DNA of 64,000 bases from Bacillus sp. EB01 (lineage in GTDB: Bacteria; Bacillota; Bacilli; Bacillales; Cytobacillaceae): assembly GCF_000613125.1 (NCBI RefSeq), contig NZ_HG964497.1, positions 4,208,372 to 4,272,371 on the forward strand, in the 5' to 3' direction. Below the pieces are notes generated by a model. That model searched no databases. It had not been told where the DNA came from and was given only the letters and a program-made list of their open reading frames with translations. A program made the position numbers and the translations under genes. Positions 8,982 to 17,712 of this stretch are shown here, piece by piece (within the stretch, counting starts at the first letter, position 1; each line of letters starts with the position of its first letter).

Positions 8982-9258
8982 TTGGTCTACGTCTAGCTAC
9001 ACAAGGAAGTCTTCGGCAGCATAAGCATCGACGATTTACGCGATAGCGTAATGAGGAGCGCCTATCGCCTAGCAAACTTCAGGTCTCCTCCCTGCAATAA
9101 GTCATGCACGAACACGCTTACGCTCTTCGTGATTCCTTTATCTCAGTCGAAGCCCCTCCATTTTGTACGGCGATGTTCACTAAGGAAAGCTCCTCAGAAT
9201 AATCATCGCAGGGACAGGCGGCACTTTGCCTGTCACGAAGGCGCTTTCGCTTTTGTTC
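8982..9258. repeat. Dispersed intergenic repeat, copy 1
   Basis: About 277 bp of non-coding DNA. The part at 9180-9250, with AATAATCATCGCAGGGACAGG and TGCCTGTCACGAAGGCGC (reverse strand), recurs in opposite orientation at 50253-50458 and as a fragment at 21199-21268. Its outer end carries a GTCTAGCT-like motif. It fills the whole gap between patA and the gene at 9257. Confidence 0.75.
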
Positions 9259-9622
9259 ATACCATTTTTCTGATGAAACGCACTTCCCGGTAGCCCTCGA
9301 TTTTGTCGGTCGTAAAGAGGCCGATTTCTGCATACGTCCCTTTCAGGTCAATAAGGGTTGCTTCCAATTCTTCGGGAGACTTGGGCTTCGGATAGCCCAG
9401 TCTCTTTATTTCTTCCATTAAAATCCGGAAGCCGCCATCTGTTTCAATATGGCTGAATTTAGGAGGCAATGTACCCATCACCTCATTAATCAAGGTTAAC
9501 TCCCATTTAATTGGCCTAGCATTGGTAACTGTTTTTTCCCTTGTAAAGCCATCAATTCTGACCAAGTAGCGTCCATCTTCCAATTCATTGAACTTATTTT
9601 TCACATCATCAAACAGGCTCAT
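9257..9622 (-). CDS. Hypothetical protein
   Basis: A 121-residue soluble protein starting MSLFDDVKNKFNELEDGRYL, with a beta-rich middle (VRIDGFTREKTVTNARPIKWELTLI) and the C-terminus DKIEGYREVRFIRKMV. The ATG at 9622 has GAAGGGGGCG upstream; a GTG at 9640 overlaps that site and is rejected. I do not recognise it with confidence. The layout of a short N-terminal helix followed by an OB-like beta segment is reminiscent of phage-type DUF669 single-strand-binding proteins, but this is weak. The coding 3' end abuts the dispersed repeat. Unknown function. Confidence 0.65.
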   Translation of the reverse strand: MSLFDDVKNKFNELEDGRYLVRIDGFTREKTVTNARPIKWELTLINEVMGTLPPKFSHIETDGGFRILMEEIKRLGYPKPKSPEELEATLIDLKGTYAEIGLFTTDKIEGYREVRFIRKMV

Positions 9623-9679
9623 TCTAAACGCCCCCTTCACAGTAAATGTATTTTTACAAAGGGGAATTTAGAAGAGATG

Positions 9680-10555
9680 TTATGCCCAGTATTTATAAAG
9701 CGCCTGCGTTCCGCTGTTTTCTTCTCCCTGTTCCGCAAGCTGTTCATATAAAGATTTAGCGAGGGAAAGTGCCGGGGCATCCATCCCCATTTTTTCAGCT
9801 TCCTCGAGGGCAATTCTCATGTCTTTGATAAAATGCTTTATGTAGAAGCCTGGTTCAAAATCTCCTTTTAGCATTTTAGGTGCAAGATTTGAGAGATTCC
9901 AGCTTCCTGCTGCACCTGTAGAAATGCTCTTTAATACATTTTCCGGATCGAGGCCGGCTTTTTTGGCATAAACCATTGCTTCTGCAACACCCATCATCGT
10001 CGAAGCGATGGCAATCTGATTACACATTTTCGTGTGCTGCCCTGCACCAGCGTTGCCCTGATAGACAATGTTTGTTCCAAGCAATTCAAGCAAGGGTTTT
10101 ACTGCAAGGAAGGCTTCTTCATCACCGCCAACCATGACAGCCAGCCGCGCATCACGAGCCCCAATGTCCCCACCAGAAACCGGGGCATCAAGGGAATGCA
10201 TCCCGCGCTTTTTCGCTTCCTCATAAAGCTTGGCAGCAAGCGATGGTGTAGATGTTGTCATATCAACAAAATAAGTGCCTTCTTCTGCATTATCCATGAT
10301 TCCTCCAGAACTTAGGTACACTTCTTCAACATCATGAGGATATCCGACAATTGTAAAAACCACATTTGCCCCCCGGGCTGCCTCCCCAGGGCTATCCGCC
10401 CAGGTTGCCCCTTTTTCAAGCAGGCTTTCGGCTTTTTCCTTCGTCCTGTTATATACAGTAACTTTATAACCGCCCTTTAACAAATGGCTGGCCATGCTAC
10501 GACCCATGACTCCGGTGCCAATAAACGCTATAGAAGTTGTTTCTGGTGTTAACAT
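9680..10555 (-). CDS. ykwC: Beta-hydroxyacid dehydrogenase family protein YkwC
   Basis: A 291-residue NAD(P)-dependent dehydrogenase of the 3-hydroxyisobutyrate/tartronate semialdehyde reductase family. The Rossmann motif FIGTGVMGRSMA is near residue 8, the substrate motif DAPVSGGDIGARDARLAVMVGG follows near residue 115, and the catalytic lysine region is GAGQHTKMCNQIAIA near residue 170. It matches B. subtilis YkwC, whose substrate is not established. A second start at 10573 with AAAGGAAATAGC is possible; 10555 fits the family better. Upstream lie two strong minus-strand terminators, so it is transcribed alone. Confidence 0.85.
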   Translation of the reverse strand: MLTPETTSIAFIGTGVMGRSMASHLLKGGYKVTVYNRTKEKAESLLEKGATWADSPGEAARGANVVFTIVGYPHDVEEVYLSSGGIMDNAEEGTYFVDMTTSTPSLAAKLYEEAKKRGMHSLDAPVSGGDIGARDARLAVMVGGDEEAFLAVKPLLELLGTNIVYQGNAGAGQHTKMCNQIAIASTMMGVAEAMVYAKKAGLDPENVLKSISTGAAGSWNLSNLAPKMLKGDFEPGFYIKHFIKDMRIALEEAEKMGMDAPALSLAKSLYEQLAEQGEENSGTQALYKYWA

Positions 10556-10612
10556 ATAATCAATCCCTTCCATGCTATTTCCTTTATAATACCGTATAAC
10601 TCACAATACAGC

Positions 10613-10642
10613 GCAAAAAAAGACTCGCACAAAATGCGAGTC
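10613..10642 (-). terminator. Second terminator between the SDR gene and ykwC
   Basis: GACTCGCA-TTT-TGCGAGTC followed by seven T on the minus strand. It lies about 85 nt beyond another strong terminator. Confidence 0.8.
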
Positions 10643-10716
10643 CCAATCTTGTAGTTTGGTTGCCGAAATCCAAAGTTTGATTTTCATTTAAAAAAATACC
10701 GATGATATATGTCTCT

Positions 10717-10752
10717 GAAAAAAAGAAGACCCGGAGCCAATCATCTCCGGGT
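10717..10752 (-). terminator. Terminator after the SDR gene at 10827
   Basis: ACCCGGAG and CTCCGGGT arms followed by TCTTCTTTTTTT on the minus strand. Confidence 0.82.
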
Positions 10753-10826
10753 GTGCCAATCTCCAAATTATGCACAATGATAGTCTTTCCCCATTTATAA
10801 AAAAACAAACAGTATTTGAAAATAAA

Positions 10827-11612
10827 TTAGATAGATTTAACCATTCCCCCATCAACAATAAATGCTTGTCCTGTCATATAGGTATTAGCAGCTGAAACTA
10901 AAAAGGCACCCACTTTCGCAAATTCCTCAGGTGTTCCATACCGCCCAAGCGGTATATTCTTTTTCACATTGCTTTCGACAGCTTCAAGGTCAACCCCAAG
11001 ATTTTCTGCTCTGAACTGATCGAGATGTTTCGTACGGTCCGTCGATATCCTTCCTGGAGCGATTGTATTAATTAGAATCCCGTAAGGTGCAAGTTCAGAA
11101 GCTAGTGTCTTTGACATTCCGACAATACCAGCCCTAAATGTGTTCGACAATATTAAGCCTGCGATTGGTTCCTTGATAGAAGAAGAAGCGATATTCAGGA
11201 TTTTCCCTCCGTTTTCCTTCATATAAGGTAAAACCCTTTCGATAAGTCTGACATAGGATAATAAATTTAACTCGAATGCCGCCTGCCATTGTTCTTCAGC
11301 TAATGATTCAAAACTCCCTGCCGGAGGCCCTCCAGAATTATTGACAAGGATATCAATAGTGCCAAATTCATTTACAGCACCGGAAACCAGGTTTCTTATA
11401 TCCTCCGACTTCGTTAGGTCCGCACGTATGTAAATTGCCTTTCCATCCCCTAATTCACTAAGCTCTTCCAAGCGCATCTGAAGCTTGTCTTCTTCCCTTC
11501 CCGAGATTATGACATTTGCCCCTTCCTTAAAAAGCTCTCTTGCGATTGCAAAACCAAGCCCTTGGCTTGAAGCAGCAATAAGCGCAGTCTTGCCTTTTAA
11601 ATTAAAATCCAT
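10827..11612 (-). CDS. Atypical short-chain dehydrogenase lacking YxxxK
   Basis: A 261-residue SDR with the cofactor motif AASSQGLGFA (residues 13-22), NNSGGPPAGSF near residue 90 and a C-terminal AFIVDGGMVKSI. The active-site serine region reads NIASSSIKEP, but where YxxxK is expected there is LSNTFRAGIVG, so both catalytic tyrosine and lysine are missing. This matches a known subgroup of 3-oxoacyl-ACP-reductase-like SDRs that lack the Tyr-Lys pair. Catalysis by the classical mechanism is doubtful; it may bind rather than turn over, or use other residues. AAAGGAGG lies before the ATG. It forms a single-gene unit. Confidence 0.85.
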   Translation of the reverse strand: MDFNLKGKTALIAASSQGLGFAIARELFKEGANVIISGREEDKLQMRLEELSELGDGKAIYIRADLTKSEDIRNLVSGAVNEFGTIDILVNNSGGPPAGSFESLAEEQWQAAFELNLLSYVRLIERVLPYMKENGGKILNIASSSIKEPIAGLILSNTFRAGIVGMSKTLASELAPYGILINTIAPGRISTDRTKHLDQFRAENLGVDLEAVESNVKKNIPLGRYGTPEEFAKVGAFLVSAANTYMTGQAFIVDGGMVKSI

Positions 11613-11670
11613 TGCTCTGCCTCCTTTAATCTTTTTATTTATTATACTCCATTACATTCTATCAAACAGA

Positions 11671-11698
11671 GAAAACCCCTTCTGTTTAAAGAAGGGGT
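11671..11698 (-). terminator. Terminator after the 47-residue gene
   Basis: ACCCCTTC and GAAGGGGT arms followed by TTTTC on the minus strand. Confidence 0.75.
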
Positions 11699-11712
11699 CC
11701 GTACCATTTCAT

Positions 11713-11856
11713 TTAGAGTGTGTCTACCTGGTTTTTCTTTTTAGAAGTTCCCAGCGATTTCATCTGTCCCATCAGTTTGTCTCGAGAGTCCTTGTTCCTC
11801 ATTAAGTAAGCAAGTCCAAGGCCAACAGTTGTCATAACCATCTTTTTTCTATCCAT
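11713..11856 (-). CDS. Small 47-residue protein, unknown function
   Basis: A short gene found by reading the minus strand: ATG at 11856, stop at 11713. AGGAGG lies at ideal spacing and a strong terminator follows, so expression is likely. The product begins MDRKKMVMTTVGLGLAYLMR and continues NKDSRDKLMGQMKSLGTSKK. Residues 7-19 form a short, weakly hydrophobic helix flanked by positive charges, compatible with membrane association, followed by a basic tail. It resembles small YrzQ-like Bacillaceae proteins in layout only. Function unknown. Confidence 0.75.
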   Translation of the reverse strand: MDRKKMVMTTVGLGLAYLMRNKDSRDKLMGQMKSLGTSKKKNQVDTL

Positions 11857-12001
11857 TTTAAATAGCCTCCTATCTAATGTGTACATAGAAAAAATTCCCG
11901 TTCCCTAAGGACAGTAAACCCTTTCCTAATAAAAAGAGGTTTCCTCCACTTCCTTATATTCCCACCGACTATGTTGACCTTCTCACATTTAATCCAGGTA
12001 C

Positions 12002-12031
12002 AAAAAAAATCCGGCTGCATTATGCAGCCGG
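12002..12031 (-). terminator. Terminator of the ptsHI transcript
   Basis: CCGGCTGCA-TAA-TGCAGCCGG with eight T following on the minus strand, about 110 nt after the ptsI stop codon. Confidence 0.85.
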
Positions 12032-12141
12032 CAAAAAGGGGGAAAATGAGAATGATTAGCTTACACTAAATCATACTAGTTGCTTGATAGTAATTTACCC
12101 GCAAGCTTGTCCCCCAAACCATTTTTTATATTTCAATTGTG

Positions 12142-13857
12142 TTACAAATTCGCGGCAGATTTTACAGCTGCAATGACTTCTTCCATTGTGCTCATTGACA
12201 ATGCTTTTTGAGCCAGCTCTTCCATCTCCGCTTTTTTAAGCTTCTTGATTTGATTCCGAGCTTTTAAGATAGATGTAGCACTCATGGAGAATTCATCGAG
12301 TCCGAGCCCTACAAGCAGAGGTATGGCTGTTTCGTCACCGGCCATTTCTCCGCACATTCCAGCCCATTTTCCTTCCGCATGTGCTGCGTCAATCACCATT
12401 TTAACAAGGCGAAGGATAGCAGGGTTGTATGGCTGGTATAGGTAAGATACCCGTTCGTTCATCCTGTCTGCCGCCATGGTGTATTGAATCAGATCATTCG
12501 TACCAATACTGAAGAAATCTACTTCTTTAGCAAATTGATCCGCAATTACAGCAGTGGAAGGAATCTCGACCATGATTCCCAGCTCTATCCGATCAGAAAT
12601 GGTTGCGCCTTCCTCGGCAAGCTTGGCCTTCTCTTCCTCAAGCATAGCTTTTGCCTGGCGGAATTCATCCAGGGTTGCAATCATCGGGAACATGATTTTC
12701 AGGTTCCCATAGGAGCTTGCACGCAGCAGGGCCCTCAGCTGGGTCCTGAAAATCCCTTGCTCTTCCAAGCAAAGCCGGATCGCCCTAAAGCCGAGAAACG
12801 GATTCATTTCCTTTGGAAGCTGTAAATATGGAAGTTCCTTGTCTCCGCCAATATCAAGTGTCCTTACGACGACTGGTCGGCCCTCCATGCCTTCGAGGAC
12901 AGCTTTATAGGCTTCGAACTGTTCATCTTCGGTTGGAAGTTGGTCGCGGCCCATATAAAGGAATTCAGTCCGGTACAAGCCGACTGCTTCTGCCCCGTTT
13001 TCCCGAACGCCTTTAAGATCCTTCGGTGTTCCTATGTTAGCACCCAACTCAACTTCATGGCCATCAGCTGTAACGGTCTTCTCGTTGACAAGCTTCGCCC
13101 ATTCCGCTTTTTGTGCTTCATAGTCAGCCTTTATCTGCTCATATGCCTGAACGAGTTCCGGGGTTGGATTGATATGTACCTCTCCCTTTAGCCCATCGAC
13201 AATGACCAAATCACCGTTGTTAATGGTATCGGTTGCATTTCTTGTGCCAACAACTGCAGGAATCTCAAGAGAGCGCGCCATAATCGCAGAATGCGATGTC
13301 CTTCCGCCAATATCGGTCGTGAACCCTTTGACAAATTCACGATTTAATTGTGCTGTATCGGAAGGGGTTAAATCTTCGCCAACTACAATGACCTCCTCGG
13401 CAATCATTGAAGGATTGGGAAGCTGAACACCAAGAAGCCTCGCAAGTATCCGTTTTGTAACATCCCGGATATCGGCAGCCCTTTCTTTCATATATTCATT
13501 ATCCATTTGTTCAAACATCGTAATGAACATGCTAGCGGTCTCATTTAAAGCAAACTCGGCATTTACGTTTTCAGTCCTAATTCTGTCCTCAATTGGCGAA
13601 ACAAGTTCAGGATCAGACAGGACAAGCAGGTGTGCTTCAAAAATTGCGGCTTTATCAGGCCCTAACGTTTCATTGGCTCTGTCCCTGATTAGTTCAAGCT
13701 CGGACTTTGACTGCTCGAGGGCTTTACGAAAACGTTCCACTTCAGTTCCTGGATTCAAAATGGTTTCCTTTGAAAATGAAAAATCAGGTTCTGTCAGCCT
13801 GTAAGCTTTGGCAATCGCTATTCCATTTGAAGCAGCAATACCTTGAAGGAAAGCCAT
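12142..13857 (-). CDS. ptsI: PTS enzyme I
   Basis: A 571-residue phosphoenolpyruvate-protein phosphotransferase. The HPr-binding and phosphohistidine domain carries [13 protein letters not shown] with the active His at 189, and the PEP-binding barrel carries [37 protein letters not shown] and the catalytic Cys region [12 protein letters not shown]. Length equals the family norm. It takes phosphate from PEP and passes it to HPr, feeding sugar uptake and CcpA signalling. The ATG overlaps the ptsH stop (TAATG), so the two genes are translationally coupled. No ptsG precedes them here, unlike B. subtilis ptsGHI. Confidence 0.96.
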   Translation of the reverse strand: MAFLQGIAASNGIAIAKAYRLTEPDFSFSKETILNPGTEVERFRKALEQSKSELELIRDRANETLGPDKAAIFEAHLLVLSDPELVSPIEDRIRTENVNAEFALNETASMFITMFEQMDNEYMKERAADIRDVTKRILARLLGVQLPNPSMIAEEVIVVGEDLTPSDTAQLNREFVKGFTTDIGGRTSHSAIMARSLEIPAVVGTRNATDTINNGDLVIVDGLKGEVHINPTPELVQAYEQIKADYEAQKAEWAKLVNEKTVTADGHEVELGANIGTPKDLKGVRENGAEAVGLYRTEFLYMGRDQLPTEDEQFEAYKAVLEGMEGRPVVVRTLDIGGDKELPYLQLPKEMNPFLGFRAIRLCLEEQGIFRTQLRALLRASSYGNLKIMFPMIATLDEFRQAKAMLEEEKAKLAEEGATISDRIELGIMVEIPSTAVIADQFAKEVDFFSIGTNDLIQYTMAADRMNERVSYLYQPYNPAILRLVKMVIDAAHAEGKWAGMCGEMAGDETAIPLLVGLGLDEFSMSATSILKARNQIKKLKKAEMEELAQKALSMSTMEEVIAAVKSAANL

Positions 13858-14123
13858 TATTCTGCCAAACCTTCTTTTTTCAAGGTTTCTTCAAGTGTGC
13901 GAAGAGCCTCTTCTGAATCTCCACCTTCAGCTGAAATGGATATGGATGCACCCTGGCCGATTCCTAATGACATAACACCCATAATAGATTTTAAGTTCAC
14001 TTTTTTGCCTTTGTATTCGAGGTTTATATCAGAATCGAATCTGCTTGCAGTTTGCACCAATAGTGTTGCTGGTCTAGCATGGATGCCAGTCTCCGCTGTT
14101 ACTTTGAATTGTTTTTCTGCCAT
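13857..14123 (-). CDS. ptsH: Phosphocarrier protein HPr
   Basis: An 88-residue HPr. The active histidine is His15 in [13 protein letters not shown], and the HPr-kinase site is Ser46 in [12 protein letters not shown], so it should act both in sugar transport and, as HPr-Ser46-P, as CcpA co-repressor. The ATG at 14123 has AAGGAG upstream; an in-frame codon three residues earlier lacks one. It is the first gene of a ptsH-ptsI operon read from a promoter some 140 nt upstream. Confidence 0.96.
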   Translation of the reverse strand: MAEKQFKVTAETGIHARPATLLVQTASRFDSDINLEYKGKKVNLKSIMGVMSLGIGQGASISISAEGGDSEEALRTLEETLKKEGLAE

Positions 14124-14484
14124 GTAAATCAAACTCCTTAGGTTTGTTTTTTTGAGAATATTGCTGCTATAATACTATTCCCCAATTGATATTTAGAAAA
14201 ACTTGACATTCACCATATCATGTTTTCGGTGACTCCTACTATTAGGAAAGTATGTACTTTTTCCTTATACAAATTGGTTGCAAAAAAGTGCAATTTCTCA
14301 CCCTCATTAACTTATACAATTTACGATTATTAGTCAACAAATCAGGTATTTGCATAAATTATTTAAAACCTACTGGCATCTGTAGTATTTCAAAAGGTTG
14401 TATTACTATGTATATTAAATGGAAAATTTGTTTACCTTCGATTCCCCACTCCTCTATGTATAATCCACCACTTTCTGGTCTGGT
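14124..14484. other. Leader and promoter region of ptsHI
   Basis: 361 bp without a credible gene. It holds the ptsHI promoter candidate and an AT-rich leader of about 130 nt. I see no antiterminator (RAT/terminator) pair like that before B. subtilis ptsG. Confidence 0.5.
14264..14293 (-). promoter_or_regulatory. Candidate sigma-A promoter of ptsHI
   Basis: On the minus strand TTGCAC, 18-bp spacer, TATAAG. The start would lie near 14257, giving a leader of about 134 nt. Confidence 0.5.
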
Positions 14485-15231
14485 CTATTCCTCATAGATC
14501 ATCTTTTTTGTCATACCGCCATCAATCGTCAAATTTTCGCCGGTAATGAAATCATTTAATGGGTCAGAAAGAAATAGGCAGGCCCTGGCAATATCATCAG
14601 GTTTTCCTACACGTTCGCTTAGATGCTGTTTATGGTCGCGTTCGGAAAGCGCCCCATAGTCCACTGTTTCAATCCAGCCGGGGCTTATGGAGTTTACTGT
14701 AATTCCATAGGGGCCAAGCGTCCTGGCAAGTGCATGAGTCAGGGCTACAATCCCTCCCTTGGATGCAGAATATGCTTCAGTATTCGGTTCAGACATAAAT
14801 GCTCTGGTCGAGGCAATATTAATGATTTTACCGCCTCCTTTTTCTTTCATCATTCTGGCAGTTGACTGCGACAACAAAAAAGTGCTGCGGAGATTCGTGT
14901 TGATGACCTCATCCCACTCTTCCACTGTAAGCTCAAAAAAATTGTTGAACCTGGATATTCCTGCGTTATTAATCAGAACATCAATTTTTTCAAATTTTTT
15001 CACTGTGTTCTCCACTAGCAAAGAAATGCTATCCCCATTTTTTACATCAGTTTCAAAGAAGACAGCCTCGCCTCGATATCGGGATAATTCTTGGGCAAAT
15101 GCCTTGCCAGCCTCCACGTCTATATCTGACAGAGCGAGGTTTGCACCTTCTTCAGCAAACATCTGTGCAATTCCCTTCCCAATGCCGTTTGCAGAACCAG
15201 TAACAATTACGGTCTTCCCTTCAAACCGCAT
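14485..15231 (-). CDS. Classical short-chain dehydrogenase/reductase
   Basis: A 248-residue SDR with the full set of signatures: TGSANGIGKGIA at residue 10, NNAGISRFNNF near 85, serine in NIASTRAFMSEP, and YSASKGG as the YxxxK active site, ending ENLTIDGGMTKKMIYEE. Similar proteins are annotated as 3-oxoacyl-ACP reductase or glucose-1-dehydrogenase-like enzymes; the substrate cannot be told from sequence. The ATG at 15231 has GAAAGGGGAAA upstream; an in-frame ATG at 15258 is less well placed. Not in an operon with ptsH, which lies downstream beyond its own promoter. Confidence 0.85.
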   Translation of the reverse strand: MRFEGKTVIVTGSANGIGKGIAQMFAEEGANLALSDIDVEAGKAFAQELSRYRGEAVFFETDVKNGDSISLLVENTVKKFEKIDVLINNAGISRFNNFFELTVEEWDEVINTNLRSTFLLSQSTARMMKEKGGGKIINIASTRAFMSEPNTEAYSASKGGIVALTHALARTLGPYGITVNSISPGWIETVDYGALSERDHKQHLSERVGKPDDIARACLFLSDPLNDFITGENLTIDGGMTKKMIYEE

Positions 15232-15366
15232 ATCAGATTTCCCCTTTCGTATTTTCATTTCTTATATCATGGTGCTTATTTGTTGATTTCTGCACCACCT
15301 AATACTCGGTTTTTGAATGAGCCTCGCACGTCACAATATTGTTAGAAAGGAGAGTTATTTTTCAAA

Positions 15367-15561
15367 TTAACTGCGCGGTTCACTTTGATATTCATAAATG
15401 ACTCCTCCCCCGCGTTGGGCAATTCCTCGGAAATGCTTAAAGTCCTCTCTGTTTACCAAAACAGTTCTAAATGGCAAAAAGTCCTCGTTCGTTACATAAT
15501 ACTCCGCCAGAACTCCATCTCGAAGCTGGTCAAGAATTTCATTTACTTCATTTTCTGTCAT
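15367..15561 (-). CDS. Small hypothetical protein
   Basis: A 64-residue acidic, soluble protein: MTENEVNEILDQLRDGVLAE, then a motif FLPFRTVLVNREDFKHFRG and a glycine-rich RGGGVIYEYQ. GGGCGGTGA before the ATG acts as ribosome site. The helix-then-strand pattern looks like a folded protein conserved in Bacillus, but I do not recognise a family. A single gene, with no clear terminator. Confidence 0.65.
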   Translation of the reverse strand: MTENEVNEILDQLRDGVLAEYYVTNEDFLPFRTVLVNREDFKHFRGIAQRGGGVIYEYQSEPRS

Positions 15562-15995
15562 ACTATCACCGCCCTTTCCTTATTTAACCGAATAATAATC
15601 TTCCTTCGAGGTTCTGTCCAGTTTCCCCATTTTTTGAACAATTTCTGAAAAATAGTGAATATATATATATAACTGCTAATTTAATCAATAACCGGATTAA
15701 AAATGGCATAAATGAAACGGAAAATGCGTGTTCTCCCTTCAAATACGCGGATTTTCCTGAGCCTGTCAGAATGTGCAGAAACCCATCAAGGTCATGTAGG
15801 AGGAAAGGGAAATTTCATAACCTAAACACAACCAGCCAAAAATTCTTATTATTTAAAAAAGAAAGCCTTTACGTTTTTATCTTTTTAGTGCAAACTGTTA
15901 TTAAAATCTTTTAGATAGAAAATTTTTACTAAATGGCAAGGGGAAACCCAGCTGAAGGTTGCCAGTAGAAATGGGAGCATAAAGGAGAGAGACAG
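15562..15995. other. Intergenic region upstream of ykvS
   Basis: 434 bp, AT-rich, without a supported gene. It holds an imperfect hairpin near 15718-15755 (GGAAAATGCG paired loosely with CGCGGATTTTCC) and a repeated AT stretch at 15658-15672. A 37-codon open frame at 15711 has no ribosome site. The function of the hairpin is unknown. Confidence 0.4.
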
Positions 15996-16184
15996 TTGAA
16001 AAGAGCAGAAGTGGGAAATGTAATTGAATTCCGCGGAGGACTTCAAGGAGTAGTTGAAAAAGTAAATGAGAACTCAGTAATCGTCGACCTCACTTATATG
16101 GACAATTACCGGGATTTGGAGTTGGACCAGCGTACTGTCATTAATCATAAAAACTATAAAGTTATTAGAGAAAGCGCAAATTAA
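15996..16184 (+). CDS. ykvS: YkvS family protein, DUF2187
   Basis: A 62-residue protein: MKRAEVGNVIEFRGGLQGVV, then EKVNENSVIVDLTYMDNYRD and VINHKNYKVI. It matches B. subtilis YkvS, a short beta-barrel-like (KOW/SH3-like) protein with DUF2187, function unknown. The start is TTG at 15996 behind AAAGGAGAGAGA, with good spacing and the family N-terminus. A strong terminator follows. Monocistronic. Confidence 0.85.
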   Translation: MKRAEVGNVIEFRGGLQGVVEKVNENSVIVDLTYMDNYRDLELDQRTVINHKNYKVIRESAN

Positions 16185-16194
16185 ATATACGTGC

Positions 16195-16230
16195 AAAAGC
16201 AGCCGGACTTCATACCAGCTGCTTTTGCTT
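16195..16230 (+). terminator. Terminator after ykvS
   Basis: AAAAGCAGC and GCTGCTTTT arms, followed by GCTTTTT. Confidence 0.8.
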
Positions 16231-16231
16231 T

Positions 16232-16900
16232 TTAATTTTTCACCATTCCCAGTCCTGCTATTTCATCGGACTCTATAATTCTGACTCCACTCTTTAGTTT
16301 AATCGCAGTGATGGCCATTGAAGCGGCTACAACACGTCCCTCGACTGGTGCATATTTTTTAAGTTTTCCAGGCAATATTCCAGCGAACGGACGGTACACC
16401 CATTCGGCCAATTTTTCACCAAACCTGAATTCCTCCCTTTCTCCAACTAAGAGGGATGGCCTAAAGATTGAGACAGATTTAAAAGGCAAGCCAGCTAGCG
16501 TCTCCTCTAATTCCCCTTTCACTCTGCTGTAGAAAAATGGAGAATCTTTGCTTGCTCCCATAGAGGAGATCACGAGGTAGTGTTTCGCTCCGTATTCAAT
16601 ACCAAGCCTTGCTGCTTCAATAGGATATGTGTAATCGACCTTGCGGAATGCTTCCTGGGAGCCGGCTTTTTTAATTGTTGTTCCTAAACAGCAGAATATA
16701 TCATCCACTTGAAAGAGTTCAGGATGCTGATTCATTTCATTCATATCAATAATGTATTCCTTTATTTTTGGGTTCGTAAAACCCCCTGTTCTTCTAACCA
16801 TAAGCCTCAGCTCGGAATACTCATCCATAGACGATAAAACGTGGACGAGCTGCTTACCGACCAGTCCTGTTGCCCCAAGTATCAGCGCGCTTCTTTTCAT
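16232..16900 (-). CDS. NAD(P)-binding oxidoreductase-like protein (HTATIP2-like)
   Basis: A 222-residue extended-SDR-like protein with the Rossmann motif LILGATGLVGKQLVHVL at the N-terminus, FCCLGTTIKKAGSQEAFRKVDY near residue 75, and YLVISSMGASKDSPFFYSRVKGELE, where YSRVK is the YxxxK pair. Related proteins are annotated as oxidoreductase or NAD-dependent epimerase/dehydratase of the HTATIP2 type; no substrate is known. The ATG at 16900 has AAGGGGGAG; a longer frame to 17005 is unsupported. It is divergent from the CPBP protease gene. Confidence 0.8.
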   Translation of the reverse strand: MKRSALILGATGLVGKQLVHVLSSMDEYSELRLMVRRTGGFTNPKIKEYIIDMNEMNQHPELFQVDDIFCCLGTTIKKAGSQEAFRKVDYTYPIEAARLGIEYGAKHYLVISSMGASKDSPFFYSRVKGELEETLAGLPFKSVSIFRPSLLVGEREEFRFGEKLAEWVYRPFAGILPGKLKKYAPVEGRVVAASMAITAIKLKSGVRIIESDEIAGLGMVKN

Positions 16901-17063
16901 TGGACTCCCCCTTCTTTCTTCAACTATACTTTCTTCCTTATTTATTGCCAACCTGCATGCCTGCCTAGAAGAAAGGGAAGAATAATAATAGGTATGTGCT
17001 TTCATGAGCCCTTATATTTTGCTACAATAGGCTCATTGTTTGAAAGGAGCATGACATTTTAAT

Positions 17064-17675
17064 ATGTTATTGGATAAACTGGATTACCGCCTGCTTGCAG
17101 GTTTTATACTCGCTCACTTATTGCTTTTTTTCACATTTCAGGATAAGGATATTTTTTGGTATATCTTTTCTGCTTCTCTGCTATTTTTAACTATTTGGAC
17201 CATTTGGCAGGAAGATGTTGATGACCAACTATCCTTTGGCCAATACATGGCTTTGGGGATTGCCTCAGGTCTCCTCATATTCGGCTTGTTTTATACAGGA
17301 AACATGTTGTTCAAAATGTTGGGCTTGCCGTTTGAGGACAATATTGCGAAGCTTTATGACTGGTTTGCCCCGAGTGAATTTTGGCAATATATCGCACTCA
17401 TCCTAATAGCTGCACCGGGAGAGGAGTTATTTTGGAGAGGGTTCGTTCAAAAGAGGCTAATAAGAAGTATGTCACCGCTTGCCAGTGTCCTTATCTCTTC
17501 TGTAATGTATGCCTCAGTAAACATTTACTCCCATGAATTCCTGCTTGTATTAGCAGCCTTGGTATCTGGAATAGCCTGGGGCCTCCTCTATGCATGGAAA
17601 AGAAGCATGCCTCTTATCATTGTCTCCCATCTGATTTTCGATCTGCTTCTGTTTGTATTTATGCCACTAAATTAA
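17064..17675 (+). CDS. CPBP family intramembrane metalloprotease
   Basis: A 203-residue membrane protein with about five or six helices. The Abi/CPBP motif is present: EELFWRGFVQKRL (EExxxR) near residue 119 and a following SHLIFDLLLF near residue 190 giving the metal-binding histidine. A third element, SVMYASVNIYSHEF, replaces the usual HxxN/D block, so one canonical histidine may be displaced. Family members process CAAX-like peptides or give bacteriocin immunity; the role here is unknown. AAAGGAG lies 14 nt from the ATG, a long spacing, so a TTG at 17070 could also be used. Confidence 0.82.
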   Translation: MLLDKLDYRLLAGFILAHLLLFFTFQDKDIFWYIFSASLLFLTIWTIWQEDVDDQLSFGQYMALGIASGLLIFGLFYTGNMLFKMLGLPFEDNIAKLYDWFAPSEFWQYIALILIAAPGEELFWRGFVQKRLIRSMSPLASVLISSVMYASVNIYSHEFLLVLAALVSGIAWGLLYAWKRSMPLIIVSHLIFDLLLFVFMPLN

Positions 17676-17709
17676 AGTATCCGCCCTGCTAAATCATGGC
17701 GGATACTTT
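17674..17709. terminator. Bidirectional terminator
   Basis: AAAGTATCCGCC and GGCGGATACTTT arms between the convergent CPBP and ykvI genes. Confidence 0.85.
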
Positions 17710-17712
17710 CAT

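Noticed and set aside
10584-10808. 74-codon open frame on the minus strand
   Set aside because: It spans two terminator hairpins and has no ribosome site.
14124-14484. Antiterminator (RAT) before ptsHI
   Set aside because: No paired RAT and terminator structure could be drawn in this leader.
15711-15824. 37-codon frame between the small gene and ykvS
   Set aside because: No ribosome site and no recognisable protein features.
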